This document shows, in pieces, positions 30,898 to 40,777 of a stretch of DNA of 64,000 nt; position 1 is the stretch's first letter, and each line of letters begins with the position of its first letter. The notes beneath the pieces were generated by a model. It was not told the DNA's origin. It saw nothing but the letters and a program-made list of their open reading frames with translations, and did not search any database. Both the position numbers and the translations under genes were made by a program. This stretch comes from Paralcaligenes sp. KSB-10 (GTDB lineage Bacteria > Pseudomonadota > Gammaproteobacteria > Burkholderiales > Burkholderiaceae_B), in NCBI RefSeq assembly GCF_021266465.1, contig NZ_CP089848.1, positions 930,001 to 994,000 of the forward strand, in the 5' to 3' direction.

Positions 30898-32184
30898 CTA
30901 CGCCACCGCAGGCACAGCCGCGCGAGCCGCCGAGCGAGCCACCCACATGGCCAGGAATGCCGCCACCACAAAGCCAACGGCGGCACCGAACCAGGGACCC
31001 TGGTTATAGCCTGCATCGAGCAGCACGCCAAACCCGACCGGAGCCAGCGAGGAACCGACATCCATACCCGAATAAACCAGACCATACACCGTGCCCGTAG
31101 CCCCTTTGGGTGTGACACGGCGTATCAGCATATCGCGTGAAGGCGACGCAACCCCCGAGCAAAAACCCGCCAAGGCCACCAGCGCAATGGCAAACGATGG
31201 CGCTACCGACCCGGAGGCCAGCACGACCAGCAAAACGCCCGCCAGGACCAGCGACACCGCCACAGTACGCTCGGTATTCGGCGTAGCACCGACTAGAAAC
31301 CCACCTGCCAGCATGCCGGCCGCGGCCGCCACCATGTATGCCGACAAGGCGGTGCCCGCCAACACCTTGTCGATGCCGTAGACACCGCTCAACATTGGGA
31401 TGGTGTAGTTTTGCACCGCCGACAAAGCCATGGATGTAAAGGCAAAAAAGAGGAATGCGCCCCACAACGCCGGCTGCACCAGCAAGGTAGCCAAGGTTTG
31501 ACGCACCGATTGTCTGGCCAGGCCGGGCGATGCGGCCGGCTCGCCAGCCGAGCCCGAGTCGGCGACAAGCTCTTCATTTTTACCCGCCAGCAGATCGCGC
31601 CCCAGCCAAGTCAGAGCCAGCACGACTGCCACCAAGCCAGCCGCGGCGAACACCGCCACACGCCAATTGGCGATATGGATGATCGCCGCCATGAACACCG
31701 GAGTCAGCGCCCAACCCAGATTGCCTGTAAGGCCATGTGTGCTGAACGCATGACCCAGCCGCCGCGAACTGACACGATGGTTGATGATAGAGTAATCGAC
31801 AGGGTGAAAAACCGAATTGCCCACCCCCCCTATCAGGGCGGCCAGCACAAGCATGGCATACCCGTTGGACAGGCCGATCAGAACACCCGATACCACAAAG
31901 CAGGACAAGCCGAAACGCAGTACCGGAGCGGGCCCGATCCGATCGACGATGAATCCGGACGAAGCCTGTCCTATGCATGACATCAGGAAAAACGCCGAAG
32001 CCAGGAAACCCAGCTTGACAAAGTCGTAGCCATATTCAGCTCCCAAAGACAAATATAGCGTCGGAAGCACCAGCTGAAAAAAATGCGAGCACGAGTGCGC
32101 GGCGCCGATCAGGCTGATGATGGCCCAGTCCTTGCGCTTCAAAGACCGGCTGTCGGCAGGCAGATTGAGGGTTGCAGTTGTCAT
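30898..32184 (-). CDS. Major facilitator superfamily transporter
   Basis: 428 residues with about 12 hydrophobic helices. The first is near DWAIISLIGAAHSCSHFFQLVLPTLYL; a loop of about 25 polar residues in the middle (NEELVADSGSAGEPAASPGL) separates the two six-helix halves. The loop motif GFIVDRIGPAPVLRFGLS between helices 2 and 3 is MFS motif A. The N-terminal AHSCSHFFQLVLPTLY resembles fosmidomycin-resistance-like and related MFS carriers. It probably exports or imports a small organic molecule by proton coupling; the substrate cannot be inferred. It is downstream of pgsA by 31 bases on the same strand. Confidence 0.9.
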   Translation of the reverse strand: MTTATLNLPADSRSLKRKDWAIISLIGAAHSCSHFFQLVLPTLYLSLGAEYGYDFVKLGFLASAFFLMSCIGQASSGFIVDRIGPAPVLRFGLSCFVVSGVLIGLSNGYAMLVLAALIGGVGNSVFHPVDYSIINHRVSSRRLGHAFSTHGLTGNLGWALTPVFMAAIIHIANWRVAVFAAAGLVAVVLALTWLGRDLLAGKNEELVADSGSAGEPAASPGLARQSVRQTLATLLVQPALWGAFLFFAFTSMALSAVQNYTIPMLSGVYGIDKVLAGTALSAYMVAAAAGMLAGGFLVGATPNTERTVAVSLVLAGVLLVVLASGSVAPSFAIALVALAGFCSGVASPSRDMLIRRVTPKGATGTVYGLVYSGMDVGSSLAPVGFGVLLDAGYNQGPWFGAAVGFVVAAFLAMWVARSAARAAVPAVA

Positions 32185-32215
32185 GTTCGAGAGCTGGATG
32201 AATACCGGGCCGGCG

Positions 32216-32791
32216 TTACGCAGCCCGATCGCGGATCTCGGGCCAGGCCCGCCGCAGGTAATAGCACATGGACCAGACCGTCAGGATGGCGGCAATGATA
32301 ATCAGCACGTTGCCCACGCTATGCAGGGAAACCCCGTAAATCGGCTGCCAGTACAGCAGGCACGGGATGGCAATCATTTGCGCCGCCGTTTTGAATTTGC
32401 CCAGCCAGTGCACGGCCACGCTGCCGCTGGCACCGATCTTTGCCATCCATTCGCGCAGGGCCGATATGGTGATTTCACGCCCGATGATTACCAATGCAAT
32501 GAACGAATCGACACGGTTCAAATCAAGCAGGACCAGCAGTGCCGCACACACCATGAGCTTGTCGGCCACAGGGTCCAGGAAAGCACCGAACGACGAGGTT
32601 TGATTCCAGCGCCGGGCCAGCCAGCCGTCGAACCAGTCGGTCAGGGCGGCCACGATGAAGGCCCAGGCGGCAATGGCATCGCGCGCCGGCACCCAGCTGC
32701 CAGGAAGGTAAAACAACCCCACCACCAGCGGAATCATGGCTATGCGCAGCCATGTCAGAAAAATCGGAAAATTGATCGGCATAATGAGCAC
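32216..32791 (-). CDS. pgsA: CDP-diacylglycerol--glycerol-3-phosphate 3-phosphatidyltransferase
   Basis: 191 residues with several membrane helices. The CDP-alcohol phosphotransferase signature DG-x2-AR-x8-G-x3-D-x3-D is seen in DWFDGWLARRWNQTSSFGAFLDPVADKLM. The N-terminus MPINFPIFLTWLRIAMIPLVVG is typical of PgsA. It makes phosphatidylglycerol phosphate, the committed step to PG and cardiolipin. It starts 9 bases after uvrC; uvrC-pgsA pairing is common in proteobacteria. Confidence 0.94.
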   Translation of the reverse strand: MLIMPINFPIFLTWLRIAMIPLVVGLFYLPGSWVPARDAIAAWAFIVAALTDWFDGWLARRWNQTSSFGAFLDPVADKLMVCAALLVLLDLNRVDSFIALVIIGREITISALREWMAKIGASGSVAVHWLGKFKTAAQMIAIPCLLYWQPIYGVSLHSVGNVLIIIAAILTVWSMCYYLRRAWPEIRDRAA

Positions 32792-32800
32792 AATACTACA

Positions 32801-34630
32801 TCATCGCAGTGCCTGATAGATACGCTCGGCCAACTCGGCGGAGATTCCGTCAACGGACTGCAAGTCGTCGATGCTGGCGTCAACCACTCCCGAAAAGCCG
32901 CCGAAACGCGCCAGCAGCTTTTGGCGCCGCCGCGCGCCCACCCCTTCGATTTCTTCAAGACGGGATACATTGCGCGTTTTGGCACGCTGCGCCCGCATGC
33001 CCGTAATGGCAAAGCGATGGGCCTCATCCCTGATCTGGGCCACCAGCATCAGGGCGGCAGATTCGACCCCCAGGGCAACCGCGGCCCGCCCATCCACAAA
33101 TACCAGGGTTTCAAGCCCCACCTTGCGCCCCTCACCCTTGGCCACGCCCACAATGGTATGTGTATCGAGGCCCAGTTCGACAAACACCTGACGGGCCACC
33201 TCGACCTGTCCCTTGCCGCCATCGATGAGCACAATATTGGGCATGGCCGCAAACCCGTCTGCCACCCGCGTAAACCGGCGCGTCAGCACCTGGCGCATTG
33301 CCGCGTAATCGTCGCCCGGCGTAATTCCGGCAATGTTGTAGCGTCTGTACAAGGAAGGCTGCATGGCGTGATGCATGTAAACGACGCAGGAGGCTTGTGT
33401 GGCTTCTCCCGCCGTATGGCTGATGTCGAAACATTCAATATGCATCGCATCCAGCGCCGCTTCATCCGTATCCATATCCAGAGCCGTGGCCAGCGCCAGC
33501 GAGCGGGCCGCCCGCGCGCTGGATTCCGACAACAGGCGGGCGAGGGCCAGCTCGGCATTTTTTTGCGCTTGCTCCAGCCATGTCTTGCGCACCCCCTGAG
33601 GCTTGACCAGCACCCTGGCCTTGACGCCGTTCTGCTCGGCCAGCAACCCTATCAGCGCCGGATCGGACAGGGCATGCGAACAGACAAGCACCGCCGGCAT
33701 GCCGCCGTCGAGATAGTGCTGTTCGACAAATGCCGTCAGCACATCACCGATGCCGTCTTCGCCTTCATGCACATGCGTCGGAAAAAAAGGCTTGTCTCCC
33801 AGATGCCGGCCGCCGCGCACCATGGCCAGATTGACACAGACCCGCCCCCCCGCCGAAGCGACGGCAATGATATCGACGTCGTCGTTGCCGATTTTCTCCA
33901 TGGTCTGCTGTTGCAGCACGAGCGCCAGGGCCCCCATCTGATCGCGCAATACCGCCGCCTGCTCGAAATGCAGGGCCTGGGAGGCTTGTTGCATGCGCGA
34001 CCCGATATCATGCATGACTTCTTTGGCCCGGCCGTCGAGGAAACGCACGGCGCGCTCGACATCGGCCCGATATTCTTCAGGAGCGATCAGCTGTACGCAC
34101 GGAGCGGAGCAGCGACCGATCTGATGCAGCAGGCAAGGCCGTGAACGATTGGCGAAAACGCTGTCCTCGCAGGTCCGCAAACGGAATACCCGCTGCAGGA
34201 TTTGTATGGTTTCACGCACCGCCCAAGAATTCGGATAGGGCCCGAAATACCGCCCTTTGCCGCTCGTGCTGCCCCGATAATAGGCAATGCGCGGCGCCGC
34301 ATGATCGGTCAGCGCCAGGTAGGGGTACGATTTATCGTCGCGAAACAGGATGTTGTAGCGCGGCTTCAGGCTTTTGATGAGGTTGTTTTCCAGCAGCAGC
34401 GCCTCGGCCTCGGACCGGGTCACGGTGACTTCCAGGCGAACGACCCTGGCCACCATTTGCGCAATGCGCGGACTGCTCTGCGTTTTCCGGAAATACGAGG
34501 AAACGCGCTTTTTCAGGTCTCTGGCCTTGCCTACGTACAGCACCTCGCCGGCCGCATCGATGTGCCGGTATACACCCGGAAGATGCGGTAAATCAGCCAG
34601 AAATAATTTGAGATTGAAGTCGTCTGGCAT
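32801..34630 (-). CDS. uvrC: Excinuclease ABC subunit C
   Basis: 609 residues from the ATG at 34630 ([22 protein letters not shown]), which aligns with known UvrC starts; in-frame ATGs at 34645 and 34660 are possible, and 34645 has a slightly better AGG site. The GIY-YIG nuclease domain begins [20 protein letters not shown]. The UVR motif lies near [24 protein letters not shown]. The RNase H-like second nuclease includes [20 protein letters not shown] and [13 protein letters not shown]. Tandem helix-hairpin-helix motifs at the C-terminus end [16 protein letters not shown]. It makes both incisions in nucleotide excision repair. Its start overlaps the end of nagZ. Confidence 0.95.
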   Translation of the reverse strand: MPDDFNLKLFLADLPHLPGVYRHIDAAGEVLYVGKARDLKKRVSSYFRKTQSSPRIAQMVARVVRLEVTVTRSEAEALLLENNLIKSLKPRYNILFRDDKSYPYLALTDHAAPRIAYYRGSTSGKGRYFGPYPNSWAVRETIQILQRVFRLRTCEDSVFANRSRPCLLHQIGRCSAPCVQLIAPEEYRADVERAVRFLDGRAKEVMHDIGSRMQQASQALHFEQAAVLRDQMGALALVLQQQTMEKIGNDDVDIIAVASAGGRVCVNLAMVRGGRHLGDKPFFPTHVHEGEDGIGDVLTAFVEQHYLDGGMPAVLVCSHALSDPALIGLLAEQNGVKARVLVKPQGVRKTWLEQAQKNAELALARLLSESSARAARSLALATALDMDTDEAALDAMHIECFDISHTAGEATQASCVVYMHHAMQPSLYRRYNIAGITPGDDYAAMRQVLTRRFTRVADGFAAMPNIVLIDGGKGQVEVARQVFVELGLDTHTIVGVAKGEGRKVGLETLVFVDGRAAVALGVESAALMLVAQIRDEAHRFAITGMRAQRAKTRNVSRLEEIEGVGARRRQKLLARFGGFSGVVDASIDDLQSVDGISAELAERIYQALR

Positions 34631-35651
34631 ATTGATATCGTTCATTGGCCTGCAAGGCATCCCAGTCCAGCGCCGGCCGCTTTGGCATCAGGCGGCGTAT
34701 CCGCTGGATCGATTCGGCCGGATGGTCAATCACCAGGCGCGCCAGCAGATCGTCGGCAAGATCCGGGCGATTGCAAACCAGCACCATGTCGCAGCCCGCG
34801 CCCAGCGCGGCCTGGGCACGGGCCAGGATATCGCCCGCCACGGTCGCCCCTTGCATCGTGAGGTCGTCGGAAAACACCACCCCGTCGTAGGCCAGTTCAT
34901 GCCGCAGAATGGATTGGATCCAATGCCGGGAAAACCCGGCCGGATGAGGGTCAACGCTCGAGTAGATGACATGCGCGGGCATCACCGACGGCAGCACCAT
35001 ATCGCCCAGCCAGCCATACGGAGCGGCATCTTCCTGCATAATTTCGTCAAAGCTGCGGGCATCGACCGGAATTTCGTGGTGCGAATCGGCCTCGACGCTG
35101 CCATGTCCCGGGAAATGCTTGCCGCAAGCGGCCATATCGGCCAGCATCAAGCCCTGGATCAGTGAACGGGCGAGCAAGGTCACCACCCGGGGATCGCGGT
35201 GAAACGACCGGTTGCCAATGACCTTGCTGACGCCATAATCCAGATCCAGCACCGGGGTGAAGCTGAGATCCACACCGCAGGCGCGCAGTTCAGCACCCAG
35301 CACATAGCCGGTCTCGGTAGCCAGGCGCATCGCCCCCAGCGAATCCTGCATCCAGATTTCGCCAAACAGGCTCATGGCCGGAATAGGCGTAAAACCGTCC
35401 GTGCGAAACCGCTGCACGCGCCCTCCTTCGTGATCGACGGCAATCAGCAAGGGCTCGGCGCGCTCCGCATGAATAGCCTGGCACAGGGCCGACAACTGTT
35501 CGCGGTTCTCGAAATTACGGGCAAACAGAATCACACCGCCCACCAGCGGATGATGCAGGCGCTGCTTTTCCTGCGAGGTCAGGCGGATGCCCGCCACATC
35601 GACCATGACAGGGCCGGGGGCCAGAGCTGCAGAGTTTTTTTCTGTACGCAT
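34593..35651 (-). CDS. nagZ: Beta-N-acetylhexosaminidase NagZ
   Basis: 352 residues, glycoside hydrolase family 3. The family motif [20 protein letters not shown] contains the catalytic loop histidine, and the nucleophile aspartate lies in [14 protein letters not shown]. The N-terminus has [16 protein letters not shown]. It removes N-acetylglucosamine from recycled muropeptides in the cytoplasm, the step that generates AmpC-inducing signals in some species. It is slightly longer at the C-terminus, where its last 13-20 codons overlap the uvrC start. It follows acpS by 43 bases. Confidence 0.95.
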   Translation of the reverse strand: MRTEKNSAALAPGPVMVDVAGIRLTSQEKQRLHHPLVGGVILFARNFENREQLSALCQAIHAERAEPLLIAVDHEGGRVQRFRTDGFTPIPAMSLFGEIWMQDSLGAMRLATETGYVLGAELRACGVDLSFTPVLDLDYGVSKVIGNRSFHRDPRVVTLLARSLIQGLMLADMAACGKHFPGHGSVEADSHHEIPVDARSFDEIMQEDAAPYGWLGDMVLPSVMPAHVIYSSVDPHPAGFSRHWIQSILRHELAYDGVVFSDDLTMQGATVAGDILARAQAALGAGCDMVLVCNRPDLADDLLARLVIDHPAESIQRIRRLMPKRPALDWDALQANERYQYARRLQSQIISG

Positions 35652-35694
35652 TGCGCTGGTTCATTCCTACATTAAAAGGTTTCGATCAACTGGA

Positions 35695-36108
35695 TCATGG
35701 CCTCGATTCAACAACGACAAAGGCCGCCACTGTATCGCTTTCGTCGGTCAGGGAAACATGGGCCGCGCCAAATCGCTGCGCATACCAACTGGCGAGAGGC
35801 TCGCTCAAGCTGACCCGCGGCTTGCCGCCGGGTTCATTGAGCGTTTGCATCCGGGACCAGGACATGGGATCGTGCATGCCCAGGCCTATGGCCTTTGAAA
35901 ACGCTTCTTTGGCGGCAAAACGGGTCGCCAGAAACCGGATGCCCCGATCAGGGTCGCGCTCGTAGCGGTGCTGAAATTTTTCCAACTCCTGCATACCCAG
36001 GATACGCTGCGCGAAGCGCTGCCCATGACGCGCATAGGCGCGCGCAACGCGTTCAACACGCAGCAAATCAACGCCAATACCCGCCACCTTTCCCGCTTCT
36101 GCCCGCAT
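35695..36108 (-). CDS. acpS: Holo-[acyl-carrier-protein] synthase
   Basis: 137 residues, the small trimeric AcpS class. The motif [12 protein letters not shown] holds the Mg-binding aspartate, and [17 protein letters not shown] holds the catalytic glutamate and lysine. It transfers phosphopantetheine from CoA to apo-ACP. In many betaproteobacteria acpS follows pdxJ; here the upstream neighbour is instead the phenylacetate cluster, so acpS is the first gene of acpS-nagZ-uvrC-pgsA. Confidence 0.94.
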   Translation of the reverse strand: MRAEAGKVAGIGVDLLRVERVARAYARHGQRFAQRILGMQELEKFQHRYERDPDRGIRFLATRFAAKEAFSKAIGLGMHDPMSWSRMQTLNEPGGKPRVSLSEPLASWYAQRFGAAHVSLTDESDTVAAFVVVESRP

Positions 36109-36200
36109 TCACAACCCAGCCTGAAAATTCGATCCGACCAGCACCCGATACCTGTATCCGCATCGGAGCCAAATTCGCATCATACCTTGACGTCAAACAT

Positions 36201-36235
36201 AAAAAAAATGGCGCCCCGATATGCGTGGACGCCAT
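36201..36235 (-). terminator. Terminator of the paa operon
   Basis: ATGGCG (36208-36213) pairs with CGCCAT (36230-36235) around a 16-base loop, and on the minus strand the hairpin is followed by eight T residues (complement of 36201-36208). It lies about 85 bases after the paaK stop. The stem is short, so strength is uncertain. Confidence 0.65.
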
Positions 36236-36319
36236 GACAGCCCTGCCTCTCGCACCGCGGCAGCGAACAAAGGCAAGCGACGCGGGTTCGAAGAGCAATG
36301 CAGGCCCTTGGAGCAGGCC

Positions 36320-37636
36320 CTATTTTGGACGTTTGTCGATCACTCTGCGTGCCTTGCCTGTCACAGTGCGCTCGACCTGGCCCGCGGCTTGCACCGTGAC
36401 GCGGGCGCTGACGCCAACATAGGTTTTGACGGCATGCTTGAGTTTGGCGGCCAGCCCTTCGCGCTCGGCCTCGCCCAGATGGTTATGCTCGGGCCGAACC
36501 TCGGTCAGGATTTCGAGCTCATCGAGATTGCCGCTGCGTGTCAGCACCAGTTGGTATTGCGCGGCAAGCTCCGGTATTTTCAACACGATTTCCTCGACCT
36601 GAGTCGGGAACAGATTGACTCCGCGCACTATCAGCATATCGTCGCTGCGGCCGGTAATCTTGTCGATACGGCGCATGCTGCGCGAGGTGGGAGGCAGCAA
36701 ACGCGTGAGATCGCGGGTGCGGTAGCGTATGACGGGCATGGCCTCTTTGGTCAGCGATGTGAATACCAGCTCGCCCGCTTCGCCATCGGCCACTGGTTCG
36801 CCTGTGGCGGGATTGATGATCTCGGGAAAGAAATGATCCTCCCATACAACCGGGCCGTCTTTGGATTCGACACACTCCATGGCCACGCCGGGCCCCATCA
36901 CCTCGGACAGGCCATAGATATCCACGGCATCGATGCCGCAACGCGCTTCGATATCGGCGCGCATCTGCCCGGTCCAGGGCTCGGCGCCGAAGATGCCGAT
37001 ACGCAGCGAGCTTTTATGCGGATCGTGCCCCTGGCGCTCCATCTCCTCGATGATGTTGCAAAAATACGAAGGAGTAACCATGATGACCTTGGGTTCAAAG
37101 TCATGGATCAGTTGCACCTGTTTTTCGGTCTGTCCGCCCGACATGGGGATCACCGAGCAGCCCAGGCGTTCGGCGCCATAATGCGCACCCAGGCCGCCCG
37201 TGAACAGGCCATAGCCATAGGCCACATGCACAATGTCGCCCGGACGCCCTCCGGCGGCCCAGATGGAGCGTGCCACCAGGTCGGACCAGATATCGATATC
37301 GCGGGCCGTATAGCCAACAACGGTCGGCTTGCCGGTCGTACCGCTGGAGGCATGAATGCGCGTAACCTGTTCACGCGGCACGGCAAACATTTTGAACGGA
37401 TAGTTGTCGCGCAAGTCCTGCTTGGTCGTAAAGGGGAAGCGGGACAAATCGGATAGCTGTTTCAAATCGCCCGGATGCACACCGGCCGCATCAAAAGATT
37501 TTTTATAGTGCGGCACATTGTCATACGCGTGCTTCAAGGACCACTGCAAGCGTTCGAGCTGCAAGCTGCGCAGCTCATCCTGACTGGCGTGCTCGATGGC
37601 ATCGCGGCCCCGTTTGGGCGATTTTGACTCGGACAT
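36320..37636 (-). CDS. paaK: Phenylacetate--CoA ligase
   Basis: 438 residues from the ATG at 37636, supported by GCAGGAG upstream; the open frame extends further but without homology. The AMP-binding motif SSGTTGKPTVVGYT is clear. Further blocks are YGYGLFTGGLGAHYGAERLG, GIFGAEPWTGQMR, GLSEVMGPGVAMEC, RTRDLTRLLPP and GRSDDMLIVRGVNLFPTQVEE, and the C-terminal lysine region TGKARRVIDKR. It activates phenylacetate to phenylacetyl-CoA with ATP, the entry step of the pathway. It is the last gene of the cluster. Confidence 0.96.
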   Translation of the reverse strand: MSESKSPKRGRDAIEHASQDELRSLQLERLQWSLKHAYDNVPHYKKSFDAAGVHPGDLKQLSDLSRFPFTTKQDLRDNYPFKMFAVPREQVTRIHASSGTTGKPTVVGYTARDIDIWSDLVARSIWAAGGRPGDIVHVAYGYGLFTGGLGAHYGAERLGCSVIPMSGGQTEKQVQLIHDFEPKVIMVTPSYFCNIIEEMERQGHDPHKSSLRIGIFGAEPWTGQMRADIEARCGIDAVDIYGLSEVMGPGVAMECVESKDGPVVWEDHFFPEIINPATGEPVADGEAGELVFTSLTKEAMPVIRYRTRDLTRLLPPTSRSMRRIDKITGRSDDMLIVRGVNLFPTQVEEIVLKIPELAAQYQLVLTRSGNLDELEILTEVRPEHNHLGEAEREGLAAKLKHAVKTYVGVSARVTVQAAGQVERTVTGKARRVIDKRPK

Positions 37637-37730
37637 TTCCGGCTCCTGCCTTTGGTTCAATATTTGCAATACGCCCGGGCGCCCCGATAGCGGGTTCCGG
37701 GTTTGGATAAACAGCTGGCGGCATTCGGCA

Positions 37731-38210
37731 TTATCCGGCCTCGCCAACCACCTGGCCCTTGATACGATAAGAACGGCCGCGAAACAAAGCGATGCGCTTG
37801 CCTTCCTGATTGCTGACAAGTATGTCGTAAACCCCGGTGCGGCCCGCCAATGAAGCCTCCGAGGCCTCGGCAGTCAGAATATCACCCGCAAAACCCGGCG
37901 CAAGGTAATCGATGGTGCAGCCCGATGCTACAGTAGCCAGATTGCGGGAATTGCAGGCAAATGCAAATGTGCTGTCGGCCAGCGCAAAAATAAACCCGCC
38001 ATGACAGGTTTGATGGCCGTTGAGCATGTCGGGCCGAACCGTCATTTGCATTCGCGCCCGGCCAGGCGCGACCTCGATCAAACGAATACCCAAGGCCTGT
38101 GTTGCGGGATCTTTTTCGTACATGGCCTTGGCCGCCACCTCCGCCAGAGCCTGCGGATCGGAAGGAAGCTCGACAGGGTCGAGGGCCAGGCCGGACTGCG
38201 CTGCACTCAT
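37731..38210 (-). CDS. paaI: Hydroxyphenylacetyl-CoA thioesterase PaaI
   Basis: 159 residues with a hotdog-fold signature NGHQTCHGGFIFALADSTFAFACNSRN. PaaI hydrolyses phenylacetyl-CoA-type thioesters and is thought to rescue CoA when the pathway stalls. The ATG overlaps the paaG stop (TAATG), indicating coupled translation. Its position between paaG and paaK matches other paa clusters. Confidence 0.94.
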   Translation of the reverse strand: MSAAQSGLALDPVELPSDPQALAEVAAKAMYEKDPATQALGIRLIEVAPGRARMQMTVRPDMLNGHQTCHGGFIFALADSTFAFACNSRNLATVASGCTIDYLAPGFAGDILTAEASEASLAGRTGVYDILVSNQEGKRIALFRGRSYRIKGQVVGEAG

Positions 38211-38998
38211 TATTTCCCCTTGAACAGCGGATTGCGTTTCGCCAGAAAGGCCGACACACCTTCGGCATAGTCTTCAGTGGCGCCCAATTCACGCATCAGG
38301 TCGCGCTCCAGGTTGAGCTGTTCGTCCAGGGTATGGTTCAAGCTCTGGTTCAAGGCACGCTTGGTATAGGCCAGCCCCTTGGTGGGCGCCGCTGCAAAGT
38401 GCTCCGCCAATTCGGTCAGACGGGCATCGAAAGCCTCGTCGGGCACACATTGCCAGATCAGCCCCCACTGGGCGGCTTGTTCGGCGCTAAGCCTGTCGCC
38501 CAGCATGGCCAGCCCCATGGCGCGCGCCTGGCCAACCAGGCGAGGCAGTACGTATGTGCCGCCGGTATCCGGTATCAGCCCAAGCCGCGCAAACGATTGA
38601 ATGAAGCTGGCCGACTGCTTGGCAATAACGATATCTCCGGCCAAGGCCAGATTGGCGCCCGCGCCTGCCGCCACGCCATTGACGCCGACCACCACCGGCG
38701 CCGGCAATGCACGCAGCCGCCGCACCAGGGGAATATAGAATTTGCCTACGGTTTGGCCAAGATCGAGGGGGGCGGCTCCAGCGCTCATCTGGCGTTCGGA
38801 TAAATCCTGGCCGGCACAGAATCCACGGCCGCTGCCCGTAAGCACCAATACGCGAGCGCCCTTGGCCTCGACCTGCCCAAGCGCTTCGGCAAGTTCGCCA
38901 TGCATGGCCTCCGTAAAGCTGTTGAGCTTATCGGGCCGATTGAGCGTAATTTTCGCGATGCCGCGCTCGAATTCGAATTGAATACTGTCATAGCTCAT
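38210..38998 (-). CDS. paaG: Ring-1,2-epoxyphenylacetyl-CoA isomerase PaaG
   Basis: 262 residues from the ATG at 38998 (MSYDSIQFEFERGIAKITLNRPDKLN), the standard crotonase start; the open frame extends upstream over the paaN end. Crotonase features are GRGFCAGQDLSE (oxyanion hole), NGVAAGAGANLALAGDIVIA and FARLGLIPDTGGTYVLPRLVG, with the acidic residue of PaaG-type isomerases in the last. It converts the epoxide to the oxepin. It lies 13 bases after paaN on the same strand. Confidence 0.94.
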   Translation of the reverse strand: MSYDSIQFEFERGIAKITLNRPDKLNSFTEAMHGELAEALGQVEAKGARVLVLTGSGRGFCAGQDLSERQMSAGAAPLDLGQTVGKFYIPLVRRLRALPAPVVVGVNGVAAGAGANLALAGDIVIAKQSASFIQSFARLGLIPDTGGTYVLPRLVGQARAMGLAMLGDRLSAEQAAQWGLIWQCVPDEAFDARLTELAEHFAAAPTKGLAYTKRALNQSLNHTLDEQLNLERDLMRELGATEDYAEGVSAFLAKRNPLFKGK

Positions 38999-39011
38999 GT
39001 GTAATCCCTTA

Positions 39012-40685
39012 TCAGGCGTGCCAGCGCGTTTGCACGACACGAAAACGGTTGGCGACATAGGCGGAATCGGATAGCGCCGCGTTAGCCGACGGGTTGGCGC
39101 CAGTACCATGAAAATCGCTGAATGCCGCCGTCTGGTTCACAAAAACCCCGCCAGTCAGATTCAGCGACAGAGACACACCGGCCCGCTCCGCCGCCTTTTG
39201 CACCTGCCCGGCAATCGCTTTATCGGTCGTGTAGGCCGACAGCGACAGCGCGCCATGCAGGGCAACCGAGCGCTGCATCAAGCCGATGCTGTCGGCGGTG
39301 GAATCGGTAGCCACCACAAAAACAATGGGCCCGAACCATTCGCGGGCGATCTGCGGATCGCCCGCTTCGGCTTTCAACAACAGAGGCGTTTGAACACGGG
39401 CCTGTTCAAACTGCGGATGCGGCAGGCTGCGGCTCTCGCACAATACCGGCAGGCCCAGCGCGCGAGCGTCTTGTATGCGCTGCAGCGTCGCCGAGTTTTG
39501 CACGGCTCCGGTAACTTCGACGGCCTTGGCGGGATCGGCCGTAAGCTTTTCGACCGCGGCGGCCAGGCCTTGGGCGACCTCGTCGAAACTCAAATGGCCG
39601 TCGGCTGTTTCAATGCCGCCGCGCGGCACATAAATGTTTTGCGGCGCGGTGCACATCTGCCCCGAATACAAGGCAAACGAAAAAGCCAGATTGCGTGCCA
39701 CGCTTTTGAAGTCGTCGGCCGAATCGATAATCACCGCGTTCACGCCGGCCTTTTCGGTATACACCTGCGCCTGGCGGGCATTGGACTCCAGCCAGTTGCC
39801 ATTGGCGCTGCTGCCGGTGAAATCAATCAGCTTGACCGCTGGATCGAGCGCGAGCGCCTGCGCCGTATCGTCCTGGGCGCCATGAGCCGCCAGCAGCAGC
39901 ACATTGGGATCGAAGCCCGCTTCAGCCAGGACCTCGCGGCCAATATTGACCGTAATGGCCAAGGGAAGAATCGCCGCGGGATGCGGCTTGACAATGACCG
40001 TATTGCCCGTAGCCAGGCTGGCGAACAGGCCTGGATAGCCGTTCCAGGTGGGAAAGGTGGAACAGCCTATGACCAGGCCTACGCCGCGCGGCACGACCGT
40101 AAACTGCTTCTGCATGCGGATCGGATCGTGCTTGCCCTGCGGCTTTTCCCAGGAAACCAGGCCGGGAATGCGCGCCATTTCCTGCCAGGCGTACGCAACC
40201 GCCTCGAGGCCGCGATCCTGCGCATGCGGGCCGCCGGCCTGGAACGCCATCATGAATCCTTGCCCTGTGGTGTGCTGAACCGCGTAGGCAATTTCAAAAC
40301 TGCGCTGATTCAGGCGTTTGAGGATTTCAAGCGCCACGCCAACCCAGGCGCGGGGGCCGGCTTCGCGCCAGGATTCAAGAGCCTGTTGCGATTGGGCTGT
40401 CAGGGCCGGGGCCGGAACCTGCGGATAAGAAATATTCAGGTCGAAGCCAAAAGGCGAGACCTCGGCACCGGTCTTGCCGCTGGCGCCGTCAAGATCAAGC
40501 GGGAAATCGTGCCCCCGATAGGCTTCGAAGGCGGCACGCCCATCGTCGTTGGCCGTTTCTCCATATATACGCGGACTGGGTGACTCGGAAAATGGGCTCC
40601 AGTAGCCGCGAGCGGCCGCCGCCGCCACGGCCTGCTCCAGAACCGCCTGATGGGAGCTGAAAAAATCGGTAGACACTGTGCTCAC
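39012..40685 (-). CDS. paaN: Phenylacetate degradation aldehyde dehydrogenase PaaN
   Basis: 557 residues. It is an aldehyde-dehydrogenase-family protein with cofactor binding at VIVKPHPAAILPLA and DFTGSSANGNWLE, and the nucleophilic cysteine in YSGQMCTAPQNIYVP. It ends without the MaoC-type hydratase domain that fused PaaZ proteins carry, so it fits the PaaN type that only oxidises the ring-opened semialdehyde; the ring-opening hydrolase must then be encoded elsewhere. The family name is from overall resemblance and context. It starts 92 bases after paaE; the spacer contains a hairpin. Confidence 0.9.
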   Translation of the reverse strand: MSTVSTDFFSSHQAVLEQAVAAAAARGYWSPFSESPSPRIYGETANDDGRAAFEAYRGHDFPLDLDGASGKTGAEVSPFGFDLNISYPQVPAPALTAQSQQALESWREAGPRAWVGVALEILKRLNQRSFEIAYAVQHTTGQGFMMAFQAGGPHAQDRGLEAVAYAWQEMARIPGLVSWEKPQGKHDPIRMQKQFTVVPRGVGLVIGCSTFPTWNGYPGLFASLATGNTVIVKPHPAAILPLAITVNIGREVLAEAGFDPNVLLLAAHGAQDDTAQALALDPAVKLIDFTGSSANGNWLESNARQAQVYTEKAGVNAVIIDSADDFKSVARNLAFSFALYSGQMCTAPQNIYVPRGGIETADGHLSFDEVAQGLAAAVEKLTADPAKAVEVTGAVQNSATLQRIQDARALGLPVLCESRSLPHPQFEQARVQTPLLLKAEAGDPQIAREWFGPIVFVVATDSTADSIGLMQRSVALHGALSLSAYTTDKAIAGQVQKAAERAGVSLSLNLTGGVFVNQTAAFSDFHGTGANPSANAALSDSAYVANRFRVVQTRWHA

Positions 40686-40700
40686 TCCTGTAAGTTAAAG

Positions 40701-40724
40701 GTTTGCCCGCCAGGCGGGCAAAAC
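40701..40724 (-). other. Hairpin in the paaE-paaN spacer
   Basis: TTTGCCCGCC and GGCGGGCAAA (40702-40711 and 40713-40722) form a near-perfect 10-bp inverted repeat between paaE and paaN. There is no T run on the minus strand after it, so it is more likely an mRNA processing or stability element than a terminator. Confidence 0.45.
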
Positions 40725-40777
40725 ATAATGTCTGGTGGTGCATGCGCGCAGCTGCGCCTGCCCCCATCCATGATATT

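Noticed and set aside
36275-36310. GGGTTCGAA resembling a tRNA T-arm
   Set aside because: The flanking bases do not pair to form the T-stem on either strand and no acceptor or anticodon stem can be built.
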